From Tilletiaria anomala UBC 951 (Eukaryota; Basidiomycota; Exobasidiomycetes; Georgefischeriales; Tilletiariaceae): a stretch of DNA of 64,000 nt. The translations under genes and the position numbers were made by a program. Under the pieces are notes generated by a model. That model had not been told where the DNA came from. It made no database searches and saw only the letters and a list, made by a program, of their open reading frames with translations. The DNA lies in contig NW_013547013.1 of NCBI RefSeq assembly GCF_000711695.1, forward strand, positions 1-64,000, written 5' to 3'. Positions within the stretch are counted from its first letter, which is position 1, and each line of letters starts with the position of its first letter. Positions 38,170 through 51,309 of the stretch are shown here, piece by piece.

Positions 38170-39728
38170 GGTCGCATTTGGCATGCATCGCAGGACATCT
38201 CAAGATACTACATGTCGATTATCCACATCCCATTTTTCAATCCGGTCCAAACCGAGAACATTGCCTTCCACCAGCCCGCTTTTGCTCACACTCACTTCGC
38301 ATTTTGCAAAGCACAACAATATCAGCCAGGCCTTGCACTGGTGGCTCCCTACTCGTCATTTGGACTCTGTGAACCTCTGGAGCGCCATGAAAGGACTTTC
38401 TTTCTTTCGAGCCTCCCTCAACCTTTTCTACCCTCGATAAGCCTCGGGGATCGGAATACCCCCTCGCCCCAGCCTGCCTCCTTGTTCGTAGCACAGCAAT
38501 GTTTTAGATGTCACCCTATAGGCGCCATGCACATCATCAAGTGAAATGGTCTATATCGAGATTTTGACATCCAAAGCTGCACCGATGACCGCATGCATGT
38601 TCCAGGATGGACATACCCGCTTCCTTCACATCCCCAAGGGGGTGGGCGGACTCGCCTCTTTGGTGACCCAAGTAAGTACAACTTATGTAGTCTTCAAGTA
38701 CTTGTCGTCTTTTCCAAAGACCCAACGGCAAACTCCAATGTCGTAGACGGTGATTGCCATCGGCGCCCGTCGATTCAGTGTATGAGCTAGACCAAGGATA
38801 GTCCGTAAATGACTTGTTGAATGGGCGGGTGTGAGGTGGACTGAACCCCAAATCAAATATTCATTGGCCTAGGCGAGAAAGCGGGCCAATTGCCACCTTT
38901 GGTGAGAGTCGATCCTCATATTGCTCATGTGGGGTGCCATTACACATCGGATTCCAACTAGTCGCAAGATTGGCAAATAGTTGCAGGGTTCCAGGGATTT
39001 ATCTAAAACCCCTCGGTTTGAACAAATTATACATCCAATATCCGGGAGAATGGCCTGACACGGTGAAGCCTGCATCTATTAAACCAAAGTTGAATCGAGT
39101 ACCACCTTGTCCATACCCCTGGCGTGGGACACGACTGTATATTTTCTTCTCTCGAAGACGCTGTGATCTGCTTTCACACTTGACCGCCTACAATGAATCT
39201 GGCGCTCATCCAATTGGACTGCTCACCCACATTAATATTTTGTTAACAACTGGATGTCTTGAAAACAGCGGTGAAGCCCCGGGTTCAGGGTTTTTTTGCG
39301 AAAAGTCTGAAATCTCGAGTTGCTTCGATTCTTGTAGTTCACAGAAACTCGCGCGCGCGGACGTCCGGCGGAACCGGCACGCGCGCGCCAGACGACACCC
39401 CTGCGCGATAGAAATAGGGTGCTGCTCTCAGGACAGGCGGGCGGGCTTACGGGCTGGCTGGTTGGACATTCCCGCTACTATTGTTCATCATCACATCAGT
39501 TGCCCTCATCGCAATTATTCACCGTTGGGGGTCTACTGTATCGTGCCCTTGGAGCCATCGTCTACCTGTATACGCGGTATTGATCACCGAAACGCACGGG
39601 CTTTGCTGGGAATCGCTACGACGATCACGTCGGGCCGAAGCCATTCGCTCCACCCTGAATCCAGATCCACCTGAGGTCGTCTTGGGAAGCGCCGGCCGTA
39701 CCAGTAATCCATCCACTTCCCGTCCACG
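38170..39728. other. Intergenic stretch between chitin synthase and MAP kinase
   Basis: About 1.6 kb. Short frames at about 38540-38850 on both strands have no recognisable domains. A very CG-rich element near 39350 is listed separately. The rest should include the chitin synthase 3' end and the kinase promoter. Confidence 0.45.
39350..39389. promoter_or_regulatory. CG-rich element with paired CGCG tracts upstream of the MAP kinase
   Basis: Two GCGCGCGC tracts, 39351-39358 and 39381-39388, flank GGACGTCC and CCGGCGGAACCGG. The block is partly palindromic and stands out from its AT-rich surroundings. ACGCG boxes (one at 39380) resemble fungal MBF cell-cycle sites and ACGTC resembles a CRE core. 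It lies about 340-380 bp upstream of the kinase ATG. The function is inferred only. Confidence 0.3.
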
Positions 39729-41366
<1,638 letters not shown>

Positions 41367-41722
41367 TTGTTTATTTGCATCGTACGTTTCGTATGCTCGA
41401 GAAGAGAAAGATGGAGCTACCCTGCTCTCGTGCATGTGCATGACACCTCTTGTGCAGATAGAGAAAGAGATGGGCGCATCCGAATCGTCTGTGCGGGCTG
41501 CATGCAGTCGACGCTGGACGTGATGATATTTGAAATCCCGCATACTATGGGCAGCTGCACGTAGTTTATCTGCCGTCAGGTGCTCTTGAATGCGATAGGA
41601 TTACGAGCATGACCTCTACAAATCGATGGTTCTCTATGCGCGGATAAGCCTATGTGGCGTAAATGTATGTATGCTTCAGTCAGTGAAGGCAATCTCGCGT
41701 CAGCTTGGGACCTTGCCCTTAC
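41367..41722. other. Short 3' intergenic gap, MAP kinase / SDS22
   Basis: A 356 bp region between two convergent stop codons. It must hold both polyadenylation sites. A final SDS22 exon could lie at its right edge if the GTGAGT after QIDAT is used as a donor. I see no other gene. Confidence 0.45.
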
Positions 41723-43379
41723 TCACGTAGCATCAATTTGCTGGATCTGCGGCAGCGACAAGATTAACTTGCGCCGATAAGCTGGGCCTTCTTTGCGATA
41801 TGCGGGGTTGCCCTCCAAGTAGATGGTCGACAATTGTGGCATATGTGATGGACCCAGATGATCAGTAATGTGATTTATGTCATCGATCTGGTTGTCGTTT
41901 GCCTGCGGTGTCGGAGGGAGACAGTGTAACACGTCTTTTAAGCAACTGGAAACATTGACAACACCCTTGAGATCATCCACGCACCCAAAATTCTTCTAAT
42001 CGGGACAGATGATTGACATTTTCTATCACTTTTACCTTGTTTCCCGCAAAATCGAGCGTCGTAAGCTTGGAATTGTGCTCCAAGCCTTCCAGCTTTGTGA
42101 GGCCATTGTGCGATATGTACAGCTCTTCAAGGTTCGCGAGCTTCTCGAGGTTTTCAAGCTTGGTGATGCGGTTGGATTGGATTGACAATACTCGCAGTCG
42201 TGAGAACTTGTTCAAGTTCTTGAGTCACAAATGTGGAGTCCAAGACCGTCAGCATTGCTTTTGCATCTGAAACTACCGACTGGGGAGGCACTGACCTCCA
42301 ATTTGGTGATCTTGTTCTTTCCAAGCCACAATTCTTCCAAATTTACCAGATCGCCCAGATTCTCCATCGTCTGCATACAGCATTTCAGAGAGCAAAAGCA
42401 GATAAGTGTCAGATAGGACGAAATAGCTGCCACCTTGCACGCACCCGAAGCTTATTCCCGCCTAGCTCGAGACTACGTAACGTAGTCTGCAGGGGCGGCA
42501 TAAAGTCGTCGGGTCGTATCCGCGAGATCTTGTTCTGAACGAAATAGAGCGTGTGGCATTTTCCTAAATGCGATATGTGCGGCAGATGTCGGAAATTGTT
42601 AAACGAGAGATCAAGGCTCCTGTTTTCCGGCGCAGATGACGGTCAGCGTTCTTGCGCAAGCGGAGGGGCAGGGGAGGCAAACGAAATTGACTCGATAAGC
42701 ACTGACTCAAGCTCGGTACACTGTTCTAACGCCTTGCCTAGCTTTTCGATGTGGTTGTCGTATAGGTCAAGATCCTTGAGTTTTTTCAATGCCCCAATAT
42801 CTTTGCTCGAGATGCGGCTAATCTCATTTTGCCGAAGGCCCAAGTACTCGAGGGTATCTCGGAAGCGAGAAAGGCCGAGTTTGCGGAGACTCTTGCTCGT
42901 AAGCCTTAGGTGCGTCAGATCAATGCGCTAGAGAAAGGACGAGACAAGTAGGGAGCGAAAGGCTTCAGCAAAAGGTCGCAGTCAGCATGGCCGGCAATCA
43001 GTGTGCTCACCGTCTCATCAGACGGATAGCGGTCAAGTAAGGCGGCATCTGGTACCTCTACACCGTTGACATCATCCCCATCTGAATCTTCCGTAGTCAC
43101 TCCGTTCGTCCGACGGTCTTTTTGTGCGCCTTCTTTCTCTTCTTCATCGTCCGAATCATCGTCGTCGTCACTTTGGTCACCATTGCGCTTGGCAGCGGCA
43201 GCTTCTGCGAGCTGGTCTGCAGAGAAGCGAGGTGCGGGCGGAAGGTCACCTATGATCTGCACTTTCTGCCTCGGCTTTAAACTTGAGGACGATGAGATGT
43301 TATGGTCGATCGCATGAGGCTGTGACGGCTCAGACGGCCCAGCAGCCGGTGCATCTACATTCGTGTGATCATCTGTCAT
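41723..43379 (-). CDS. sds22: SDS22, leucine-rich-repeat regulator of protein phosphatase 1
   Basis: Six exons on the minus strand (43379-43011, 42927-42683, 42619-42445, 42370-42296, 42218-41985, 41902-41723), about 425 aa. After an acidic, disordered tail (DDDDDSDDEEEKEG) come about eleven SDS22-type 22-residue LRRs, for example LEYLGLRQNEI, LEELWLGKNKITKLE, LRVLSIQSNRITKLENL and LEELYISHNGLTKLEGL. The LRR cap ends LPQIQQIDAT. SDS22 binds PP1 catalytic subunits in the nucleus and helps PP1 maturation and mitotic exit. The exon 2/3 junction is uncertain: only a GTTTGC donor, or an unusual GC donor a little upstream, restores the phase needed for LDLSFNN. The stop directly after QIDAT is also in a GTGAGT donor context, so a short last exon may be missing. 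Family identity is secure. Confidence 0.88.
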
Positions 43380-43859
43380 CGCGATGTGTAACGGCGTCGA
43401 ACCGGTGGGCGGTTAACGCAGTTGGCAGAAGGAGCCAAGACGAGCGTCGTTATGCAAAGATAAATTGGCAGCTACCACCGAAAATGCTCTCGGCTGGCAC
43501 ATGATATTCCCTGACTGGGACAAAGGTGTACGTTCTTGGCAAAGTACAGTGGCCACGTATATCAACCACACCTCATCCTTATACGACAGAGCATGCTACG
43601 ACCACTAAGCATGCGCAGTCAAATGTCCATGCTGCGCCATTCACGTTCTATCGGCCGAGAGGGGCTGGGAATGCTCTCATCGACCAAGATATCGTTCCGC
43701 CCAAATTTCCTGACGTCCTTCTGATTTTGTTGGCCAATCACATCACTTCTCGTTGGAGCTCGTCCTCGTGAAGCATCCAAAGCTGGTCGGGCCCCTTGCA
43801 CTCGCATACTGCGTTACAAGAATAGAAGCGGGACTGGGGCTGCCGCTAGATTTTTCAGT
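43380..43859. promoter_or_regulatory. Divergent promoter, SDS22 and UTP12
   Basis: A 480 bp gap between the two ATGs, on opposite strands, so both promoters must lie here. A tRNA B-box-like GTCGAACC near 43398 is not supported by tRNA folding. No TATA box is obvious. Confidence 0.5.
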
Positions 43860-46800
43860 ATGGTAAGGTCGTACAACCGTCACGAGCCAACGGCGGCCTT
43901 CGGCCTGATCGCCTCCAACACTGCCGTCCGCCCGGTCCTCGACTCGGATGGCAAGCGCGCCTACGTCGCCGCCCTGGAAGATGTCTTGGTCTGGGACGTC
44001 AAGCGCGGTGAACTCCTCGCGACTTGGCATGAAATCGGCCACATCTCACCTGTCACTGCTATCGCCCGTAACCCGGCCGACAGCGACGTCTCCGCCGTAG
44101 GTTATGCAGATGGTACCGTGCGCCTCTGGAGGGCCTCGACTGGTGCGTCATTTCTCACCTTCAACGGCCACAAGGGCACCGTCACATGTATCGCATGGGA
44201 CTCAAATGGAATGAGGCTCGCAAGCTCCGGGCAAGACACAACGATCGTACTATGGGACGCCATTGCTGAACAAGGGCTTTTCCGGTTAGTGCAGTTGATG
44301 ATCTGCCGAACGATAAGGCATTCCGGCACTGATACACAATCGCTCTTTGTTCGGCAAAGGCTGCAAGGACATAGAGACAGCGTTACAGACATCCTTTTCA
44401 TGCCACAAATTTCCCATGTTGACGAGAGCAGCTCTTCGTCTTCGAGCACTGCAACTCGCTCTGCCCCAGGTCGCCTTTTGGCCAGTGTTTCAAAAGATGG
44501 TCTTCTCAAGCTCTGGGACACTGAGCTGCAGCACTGCGTGGAAACGGTGGCGCCAGGGGATGGGGAGCTGTGGTCGGTCTGCGCTGTACACGCCTCTGAT
44601 CTGCCAGAAGCAGAGCAATCCGCTTCGTCAGCGCTGATTTTCACAGGTGGAAGCGAAGGGCAGATCAAGATGTGGGAGTGTTCGCTACTGCAAGCTCAGA
44701 AATCATCAGAAACGAAACCCAGTGGAACACCTACAGATTCTACTGCAAACCAGTTGCTTCCTGTTTCCGTGCAACTGCAGGGCACTCTCCCTCATGGCTC
44801 ATCGAAGAGGGTCATGCAGATCGCGCTTGCTCCTCGCCCCCAGCAAAGGCCGGACAGTCGTCAGATCGCAGCCTTGACATCCGATCGTACGCTGCAAACC
44901 TACTCGTTCCGGTCTGCCACCGATATTCGCAAAAAGATGGCGAGAAGACTGAAGCGCGCAAAGGAGAAGGCACAGCAGAAAGGCGGCGAAGACAAGAACT
45001 CGCTAGCACAACCACCGCCAGAGGGAGAACTTGTATGGCTATCACACATAGAGGTTGGCGAGATCGTGCGGCCCCAGGATGGTCGCATCCGCGCTTTTGC
45101 TTTTGGCGACAGTCACACACCAGCTGAGAGTAAATCGCACAGCCACCCCGTGCTCTTCGTGCTCAGTAACAACGCTCTCGAGATCCGGAAAGTCTCGACC
45201 AAAGCCAAAGGAAAGGAGGCGGAAAGCTTGGACGCGGGCCTTGTCGCCTCATTTGGGCTCGAACTACCTGGGCACCGAGCGGACATCCGCGCCATCGCCC
45301 TTTCGCACAATGGTGAGCTTATCGCCTCCGCTTGTTCGAGTGGCTCTGTGAAGGTCTGGAACCTCGCTGTCGGAAGATGTCTACGGACCATGCCTTGCGG
45401 CTATGCTCTCTGCTTGACGTGGCTCCCGGACGACTCTCATATTCTGGTCGGTTGCAAGGATGGCTCGATCCACAGTTACGAGGTCGCAAGTGGCAACGAG
45501 GTGGAGGCTATAAAAGCACACGACGGGCCAGTATGGTCGATAGCCCTGAAACCTAATGGGAGCGGATTCGTCAGTGTGAGCGCTGATAAGACGGCCAAAT
45601 TCTGGGAGTTCTCAAGCGATGCGGATGACGACAAAATGGAGGAAGAGCGCGAGTCGGCAAATCCGGCGCCTAATAAACTCTCCCTCGAACATGTGCGCAC
45701 CCTCAAAATGACCGACGACATTCTTTGCGCCTGTTTTTCTCCCAATGGGAAGCTTCTGGCTCTGGCTTTGCTTGACAGCACTGTCAAGGTTTTCTTTGCC
45801 GACTCTCTCAAATTCTTCATCTCTCTCTACGGGCACAAGCTGCCGGTTCTTACCTTGGACATTTCCCTAGACTCCAAGTTGATCATCACGGGCAGTGCGG
45901 ACAAGAATGTCAAAATATGGGGGCTCGACTTCGGCGACTGTCATCGCAGCCTCATTGCGCATGCGGACAGCGTGATGTGCGTTCAATTCGAAAAGGGTCA
46001 ACAAGGCGGCGGCCTCTCGGGTGGTCGTGAAGGCGATAGTCATCGCTTTTGGAGCGCGGGCAAAGATGGGTTGCTCAAGTTCTGGGACGGCGACAACTTC
46101 GAGTCTGTGCAAACACTCCAGGGTCACCACGGTGAAATCTGGGCTATGGATGTAGACGGCCGAGGGTCAAAAGTGGTGACGGCAGGCGCCGACAGAAGCA
46201 TTCGATTATGGGAAAAGACAGACGAGCTTCTCTTTCTTGAAGAGGAGCGCGAGCGCCAGTTGGAGATGGTCTATCAGAACGCTGGGAACTCGCGCACCGA
46301 TGACGAGAAGCAAATCGGCCAGCTGGCAGATGCGGATGGACAGGCAAAGGCGAGTGCCCAACCCGAGGCAACGCTCGTGACTGCACCCGCACACACCTCG
46401 CTCACAACAGGAGAAAGGCTCATCGAGGCAATTGAGGTCGCCGACCGCGACAGGCACGAACAGGCCGATCCTTTGCCTCCTCCACGCAGCGCCGCGCTGC
46501 TCGCTGGTTTGCAGGACGGCGACGAACAAATGCCAGCGCGCTTTGTTTTCAGAGTCGTGGAGAAAATTCCATCGACACAACTGACGGACGTGCTGCTACT
46601 CTTGCCCTTTCACAATGTGACATCACTATTCGAGTACATTGATACGTGGCTTCAAAAGGTTGGTGAATGTTGGCGTTGGCCCCACCCAAATGTACTTACT
46701 GAATCTCACTCCCTCCCTTTTCAGGAATGGTCCCTGCCGCTGTCGTCCCGCATTCTCTTCTTCCTCTTAAGAACACATCACCAGCAGATCGCGAGTAACA

Positions 46801-47074
46801 AGCTTTTGCGTGGCACTATCAATAGACTGCGCACCAGCCTTCGCGCAGCACTACTCAAGAACAAGGTGAGGATTGGCTCTGCTTACGCTCGAAGGCAGTG
46901 ATGCTCAATCTGCCTTTTTAACAGACTCTGGTCGGTTTCAATATGAGCGGGTTGCGATATGCCCAGGCGCAAGCTGCGTCACGCAAGCAGGCTTCGTTGG
47001 GCGTCTTTGAAGACGATATCGATACATCGACCCAATTTCCCGTGACAACTAAACGCAAATTCAATGTAGTCTAA
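43860..47074 (+). CDS. UTP12: UTP12/DIP2, WD40 component of the small-subunit processome
   Basis: Four exons (43860-44284, 44360-46658, 46725-46865, 46925-47074) give 1,004 aa, near the yeast Dip2 length. The N-terminus MVRSYNRHEPTAAFGLIASN resembles the conserved start of Dip2, which fixes the ATG even though it is followed by GTAAGG. Roughly a dozen WD40 repeats form two propellers, with units such as GYADGTVRLWRASTG, SSGQDTTIVLWD, ACSSGSVKVWNL, SADKTAKFWEF and TGSADKNVKIWGLDF. A Lys/Arg-rich loop sits near residues 340-375. The C-terminal Utp12 domain (about residues 885-970) includes FVFRVVEKIPSTQLTDVLLLL. Utp12 is part of the UTP-B complex that binds nascent pre-rRNA with U3 snoRNP in the nucleolus. 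Two introns (75 and 66 nt) are multiples of three and stop-free. Its stop lies 9 bp from the stop of the opposing protease gene. Confidence 0.95.
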
Positions 47075-47083
47075 TGCAACCCG

Positions 47084-48802
47084 TCAAGCTAAACCCGTGT
47101 CTGTTCTGTTCGCGATACCGACCCTTCTCTGTCCGTTTCCAATGTCAAATGTCACCTGGCAAGCATAAACGTCTGAGCAAAGGATTACAGGAAGCCTAGA
47201 AGCCAGTTTCAACTCACTGCATGATTCTTGATGAAGGTGAGCCCAACGATGGAGAATTGCTCAGGTCCTTGTTGGAAGGCACTGATGCACATGCCATCCT
47301 GGCCGCCAGCGCTCTTTGCAGGGACGGATAAATTGGGGTAGAAGACAAAGTCTTCCGTCGGAACTGCAAACGGATGAGAGTTTACCTCCAGAATGAATTC
47401 TTGGTTCTTGGTCGATAAAGTGCTTTCGTACTCCGGTAGACCAGTGTCACAGGGGACGAGCCAATATCCGAGCGTGTCAGAGTATGTTGACCCTTGGATA
47501 CGATCATTTGCGCGTCGGGCAGCTGCTGGAGGGAGGTTGATGAGGGCTGAGCCAGTGTCCATGATCATTGCACGCGTTTGGTTTGACGGGATGATGGATT
47601 GGCCGCCGATGCGCATGTCATCGTAAGAAGTCCCCCAATAGATGGAGGATGTCACGTCACTCCAAATCACAGGGCCGTCCTGGTACACAGTGTCCAAGTC
47701 TCCGAGAATGTAGCTGCCTCCGCCTCCTTGCCCGGTGCGTCGGTCGCCCTTGACAAGCGATGCCGTCAAGTATGGGTGCTGCAGCTTACCATCTCTGGCC
47801 AAGGCTTCAAGTGGTGTCGTCCAGCCTCCTGCAGCTGGGCTGGCGGCACCGTTGGAGAGTCCGACCAAGCCTTCCATCGCACGACTGGCTCGCGACGTGC
47901 CCGTGATCTGGGTGGCCAAGGCAAGAGGAAGAGAGGGAACTTGCAAAGCACCGTCCGAGAAGGTGAAGGTGTCCATACCGATGTACCCTTGCGTTGTGCT
48001 CCCTCCACCATAGGAAATTTTCCATGCCTCGCCCGGAGCCCCTGCTTCAGCTTTCTCGACGTTTCCTTCATCATCGACAGTACGATTTGTGTAGGTAGAA
48101 GAGCTGGACGGATTGAAGTAGTCGTGGTTAGAGAGGTAGCAGCAATCAGGGGAGTACGTCCAAGTGTCTGGCGACCCAGTATCAAAGACGACTTTGAGGT
48201 GCTGGGGCGGCGTGCCGAATCCGACTTCAACGAGCCACTGCCGGTAAGACAATGGCAAAAGATGATCAATCAGGTGCGGCAACAGACTGTCTCTCTCACA
48301 CGCATTAAATCACCTCATTGTCATTCTCCGTGTTGGAGGTCTGTGCTGTGTACACTCCCCAGCCTTGGTCTTTGATGAACTTGGAGACTTTGAAGAGCGA
48401 GGCCGCGTCCAACGATTTGGCACCTGTGCTCAGCAGTCTCTTGGTCTTCGCGGCATGTCTCTTCCGCCTGCTGTGCGGAGCGTGGGGATCCGATCTGGTC
48501 ATCAAAGAGAGTGAGAGCACACCATGACGGTTTTCGTGCGGCGACTGTGTCGAGACGCGATATCTCGGACTGAGCACAGCGGCAACATTTGGGAGCAGCA
48601 GGCCCTCGTCAAGGTCGAAAAGTGAATGGAAGGGGTCCCTTTGAACATTGAGGCGCTGCGAGCTAGGTGAGCGAGCAGCGATGGCTCGATGTGCTTCGCG
48701 GGATGTGTAAAGTTCGAAGGCCATTGGCTGAGCCTGACTCGCTAGCGCTGAGATGGACATGATGGTAACCAATATAGGGCCGCGGTGCGGAAAGGCAATC
48801 AT
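47084..48802 (-). CDS. Secreted pepsin-like aspartyl protease
   Basis: Three exons on the minus strand (48802-48314, 48237-47218, 47155-47084) give 526 aa. The ATG at 48802 opens a hydrophobic signal sequence (GPILVTIMSISALASQA); an upstream in-frame GTG is not used. A basic propeptide (RRKRHAAKTKRLL) leads to the mature enzyme at about residue 160. The two catalytic aspartates are Asp182 and Asp390, both in DTGS motifs, with matching hydrophobic-hydrophobic-Gly partners (VVGFGTPP-type start, FSIVGLTFIKN near the end). N-glycosylation sequons (NRT, NQT, NLS) are present. The last exon gives VTFDIGNGQRRVGIA, the family's closing strand. A1 proteases of this type act outside the cell or in the wall/vacuole at acid pH. 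No GPI-anchor signal is seen. Confidence 0.93.
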
Positions 48803-49895
48803 GATGGCGTGCGGCGTGGGATCGGGTGAAAGCGGCCACTTCACTTGGGTACTGTACAGGTATCGTGTAACCCTGGCCGATGTCGCGCAAGACGTGCAAC
48901 GAATCTGCGTTTGATGTGAGATGTCTAGTTGGAGAAGGAGCTATCGTTCCAAACGGTATTGCGAGATGCTGAAAGCCGAAATCGGTGCCTAGGTAGACGA
49001 GATTGTTGGATGGGACACTGTCATCAACTGAGCGAAGATGAAACGAACCTGCTGCTGGGGAAAATGGGGATCAAGCAGGGATCAAAGCCAACCAGAAAGG
49101 GAAGAGAGGCGCAAGAGCGATGAGTTCGAGGCAGGGAGCGAAAGAAGATGATTGATTGATTGTCATCATGATGCATCCATGCCATCATAATATGCCAGAC
49201 TTGACAGCGAGGCGTGGTGCTGTTGGGTCAGCCTTTCGGCGCCGTTTGTTTGAGAGACGGTGGCTCCCTCTATGTACTGCAAGAGGAAGGGAGGGCTCTC
49301 TCTGCATTTTGCAGATGGCCAAGAGGAAAAGTACCTTTTTGGCTTCCCAGAAAGACTGCAGATGCCAGCGGCCAGACTCAGACTGTGATTCTGGGGCGTG
49401 AAGCATTGTTAGGAGAGCCCTGGAGATGGAACAAAAATACATACATACAGCCATTCATACCGACGTGGCCAGGCTTCCTTGCTGCAAGGGGGTGGTGTTG
49501 TTGTTCCTCGATCTGGTTGTGATTGTTGCACGGTTGCGGCGAACGGGTCGCAGCAAGTGTGAAATAGAAATATGTATGCGGGTGGTCACGTGACACGTTT
49601 TGTCGTTAGGAGGTTGTCGAATGTCCGAGCTTCCTTTCGACTGTGAACCGGACTTCCCGACGTCCTTGAGCACAACCAGCATTTAAAGACTTCAAGAGCG
49701 CCATTGTTGTATGTATATACAAGTACAAGAACTGACCGACACGCCGTGCATACATAAGGCAAACCATGCATCTTCATGCTGACATCTGAATTCGAGGGCA
49801 TCTATGAAAATCGCAGCTGACACGCTCTCTGCCCGGAGGCGCGCGCTTCTCCCGTCGTTCTGCTCGCGCGATGGGCAATCTGCTCGACGGAGGCA
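48803..49895. other. Intergenic stretch, divergent protease and GPALPP genes
   Basis: About 1.1 kb with no supported gene; both neighbours point away from it, so it contains two promoters. TGAT/TCAT-rich simple sequence lies near 49150-49195. An ATG at 49872 just upstream of the GPALPP gene opens another frame and is not used here. Confidence 0.45.
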
Positions 49896-51224
49896 ATGAT
49901 TCAGCAGCTCAACATTCCAGCAGCAATGATGATCGGCCCAAGCCTTCCCGATACGCTCACAGCCCAGCACCGTGCAAATGGGCTTCAGCCCACCGCCAGA
50001 GACTCTAGGTCTGATCGTGAAGACAGTCGGTCTCACGGATTTTCCGATGGAAGTCAGAGCGCCAGAACGCGCAGCGAATCGCAGAGCGAGAGCGACGACA
50101 ATGACATGATCGGACCAGCCCCTTTATCTGCAAAGGTAAATAAGGGAGACCATACGGAAGCGATCAGATCTTTCCGCGAGCGAGAGGAGAGAATGCGGCA
50201 AGCGCGAGAGCAGGTGTGTGCGAGAGGCCATGTTATTCAGTGCACAATTCTCGACCATTTGATTGATGATTGACTGGAGTCAATTCCACAGGAAGAAGAA
50301 GCAAGAGCACGAGAGCAGACCAGCCGTCCAGAATGGATGCTACAGCTACCAAAGCGCACCAGCGTTCAAGACCTGGTAGGCGACCCACTAAAACTCAAGT
50401 CACGGGGTTTCTCTCAGAACAATCGGGTGCAAGCGCGGTCGGGCATCAGCAGTGCTACAGGACCAGCCCAGGACTCGAATCTCTGGACGGAGACTCCGCA
50501 GCAGCGGACAGAGAGGCTCCATCGAGAGGCTCAGGGCAGCGTTCAGGGGGCTCAGCCCACTCTCGGCGTCGAGGCTTCGTGGGAAGTGAAGCTGCGCAAT
50601 TCCAGGGAGCATCAGAGGGCAGAAGCGATCGAGCGAGATCCATCACGTTCCCAAACGCTCCTCGAGATTCACCGGCAAAAACGAAGAGACGAATATTCCT
50701 CCCAGAACAGAGAGCGTCAGCGTGATCGCTCTCATCGTCACTCTTCATCCTCCTCCCGCGATCGCGACAAGCGACGTGTGCACGACAGCAATAAAGATGA
50801 GCAGCCTGACCGAGAAAAAAGGCTCACGAAAGACTCTTCGCACAGAGAGAAGCGCGGGCGGGAGGATGAATCTGACGTCTCGGGTAAACTCGGACATGAA
50901 GCCGGGGATGAGGCGCGGAGACACAAACGCAAGCACCGCTCACGTAAGGATCCAATTGGGGACGACGATGGGGAGGAAAGATCCCGCAAGAGGTCTTCAA
51001 GGAGGTGTTCCAAGGCGATCGACTATTCTTCCCGCAAAGACGAAACGGTGTCTTCTCATGATCGACCTGGCTCGAGCAGTGCGACCACCGTCGGCTCTTG
51101 GGATTGGGAGAAAGCAATGAGTATCGGGGGAAGGCTCGTGGATGAGAGGGCCAGGAAGAAGACTATTCAACAGGCTGCAGGGTTATCAGATCGATTTGGT
51201 CGAGGCTCATCATCATTCTTGTAA
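49896..51224 (+). CDS. GPALPP-motif / DUF3752 protein
   Basis: Two exons (49896-50213, 50292-51224) give 416 aa. The N-terminal half is acidic and serine-rich and carries two GPALPP-like motifs, MIGPSLP (near residue 12) and MIGPAPLS (near residue 71). Exon 2 begins EEEARAREQTSRPEWMLQLP, the conserved start of the DUF3752 domain, and includes SNLWTETPQQRTERL. The domain then runs into a very charged Arg/Ser/Asp/Lys-rich region (HRHSSSSSRDRDKRR) and the conserved C-terminal block GSWDWEKAM ... LSDRFGRG. GPALPP1-like proteins are nuclear and poorly characterised; RS-like tails suggest RNA-processing links, which is inference. The intron is 78 nt. The gene ends 85 bp from the stop of the convergent eIF3L gene. 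Confidence 0.82.
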
Positions 51225-51309
51225 CATACATCATCTGCTTCTCCCGGTCTCTGCGGATGACGACAGGAAGGCTAGTCCTTTGCGAGCAGGGTGGTGTGCC
51301 ATTGGCAAT

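Noticed and set aside
43860-43868. Splice-donor-like GTAAGG directly after the UTP12 ATG, suggesting a three-base first exon
   Set aside because: The sequence that follows encodes the conserved Dip2 N-terminus (VRSYNRHEPTAAFG), so it is coding.
49872-49895. Upstream ATG at 49872 as the start of the GPALPP gene
   Set aside because: The ATG at 49872 is in frame with the 49896 start by distance (24 nt), but no conserved residues are needed upstream. The 49896 start was kept as the conservative choice; the alternative adds only eight residues.
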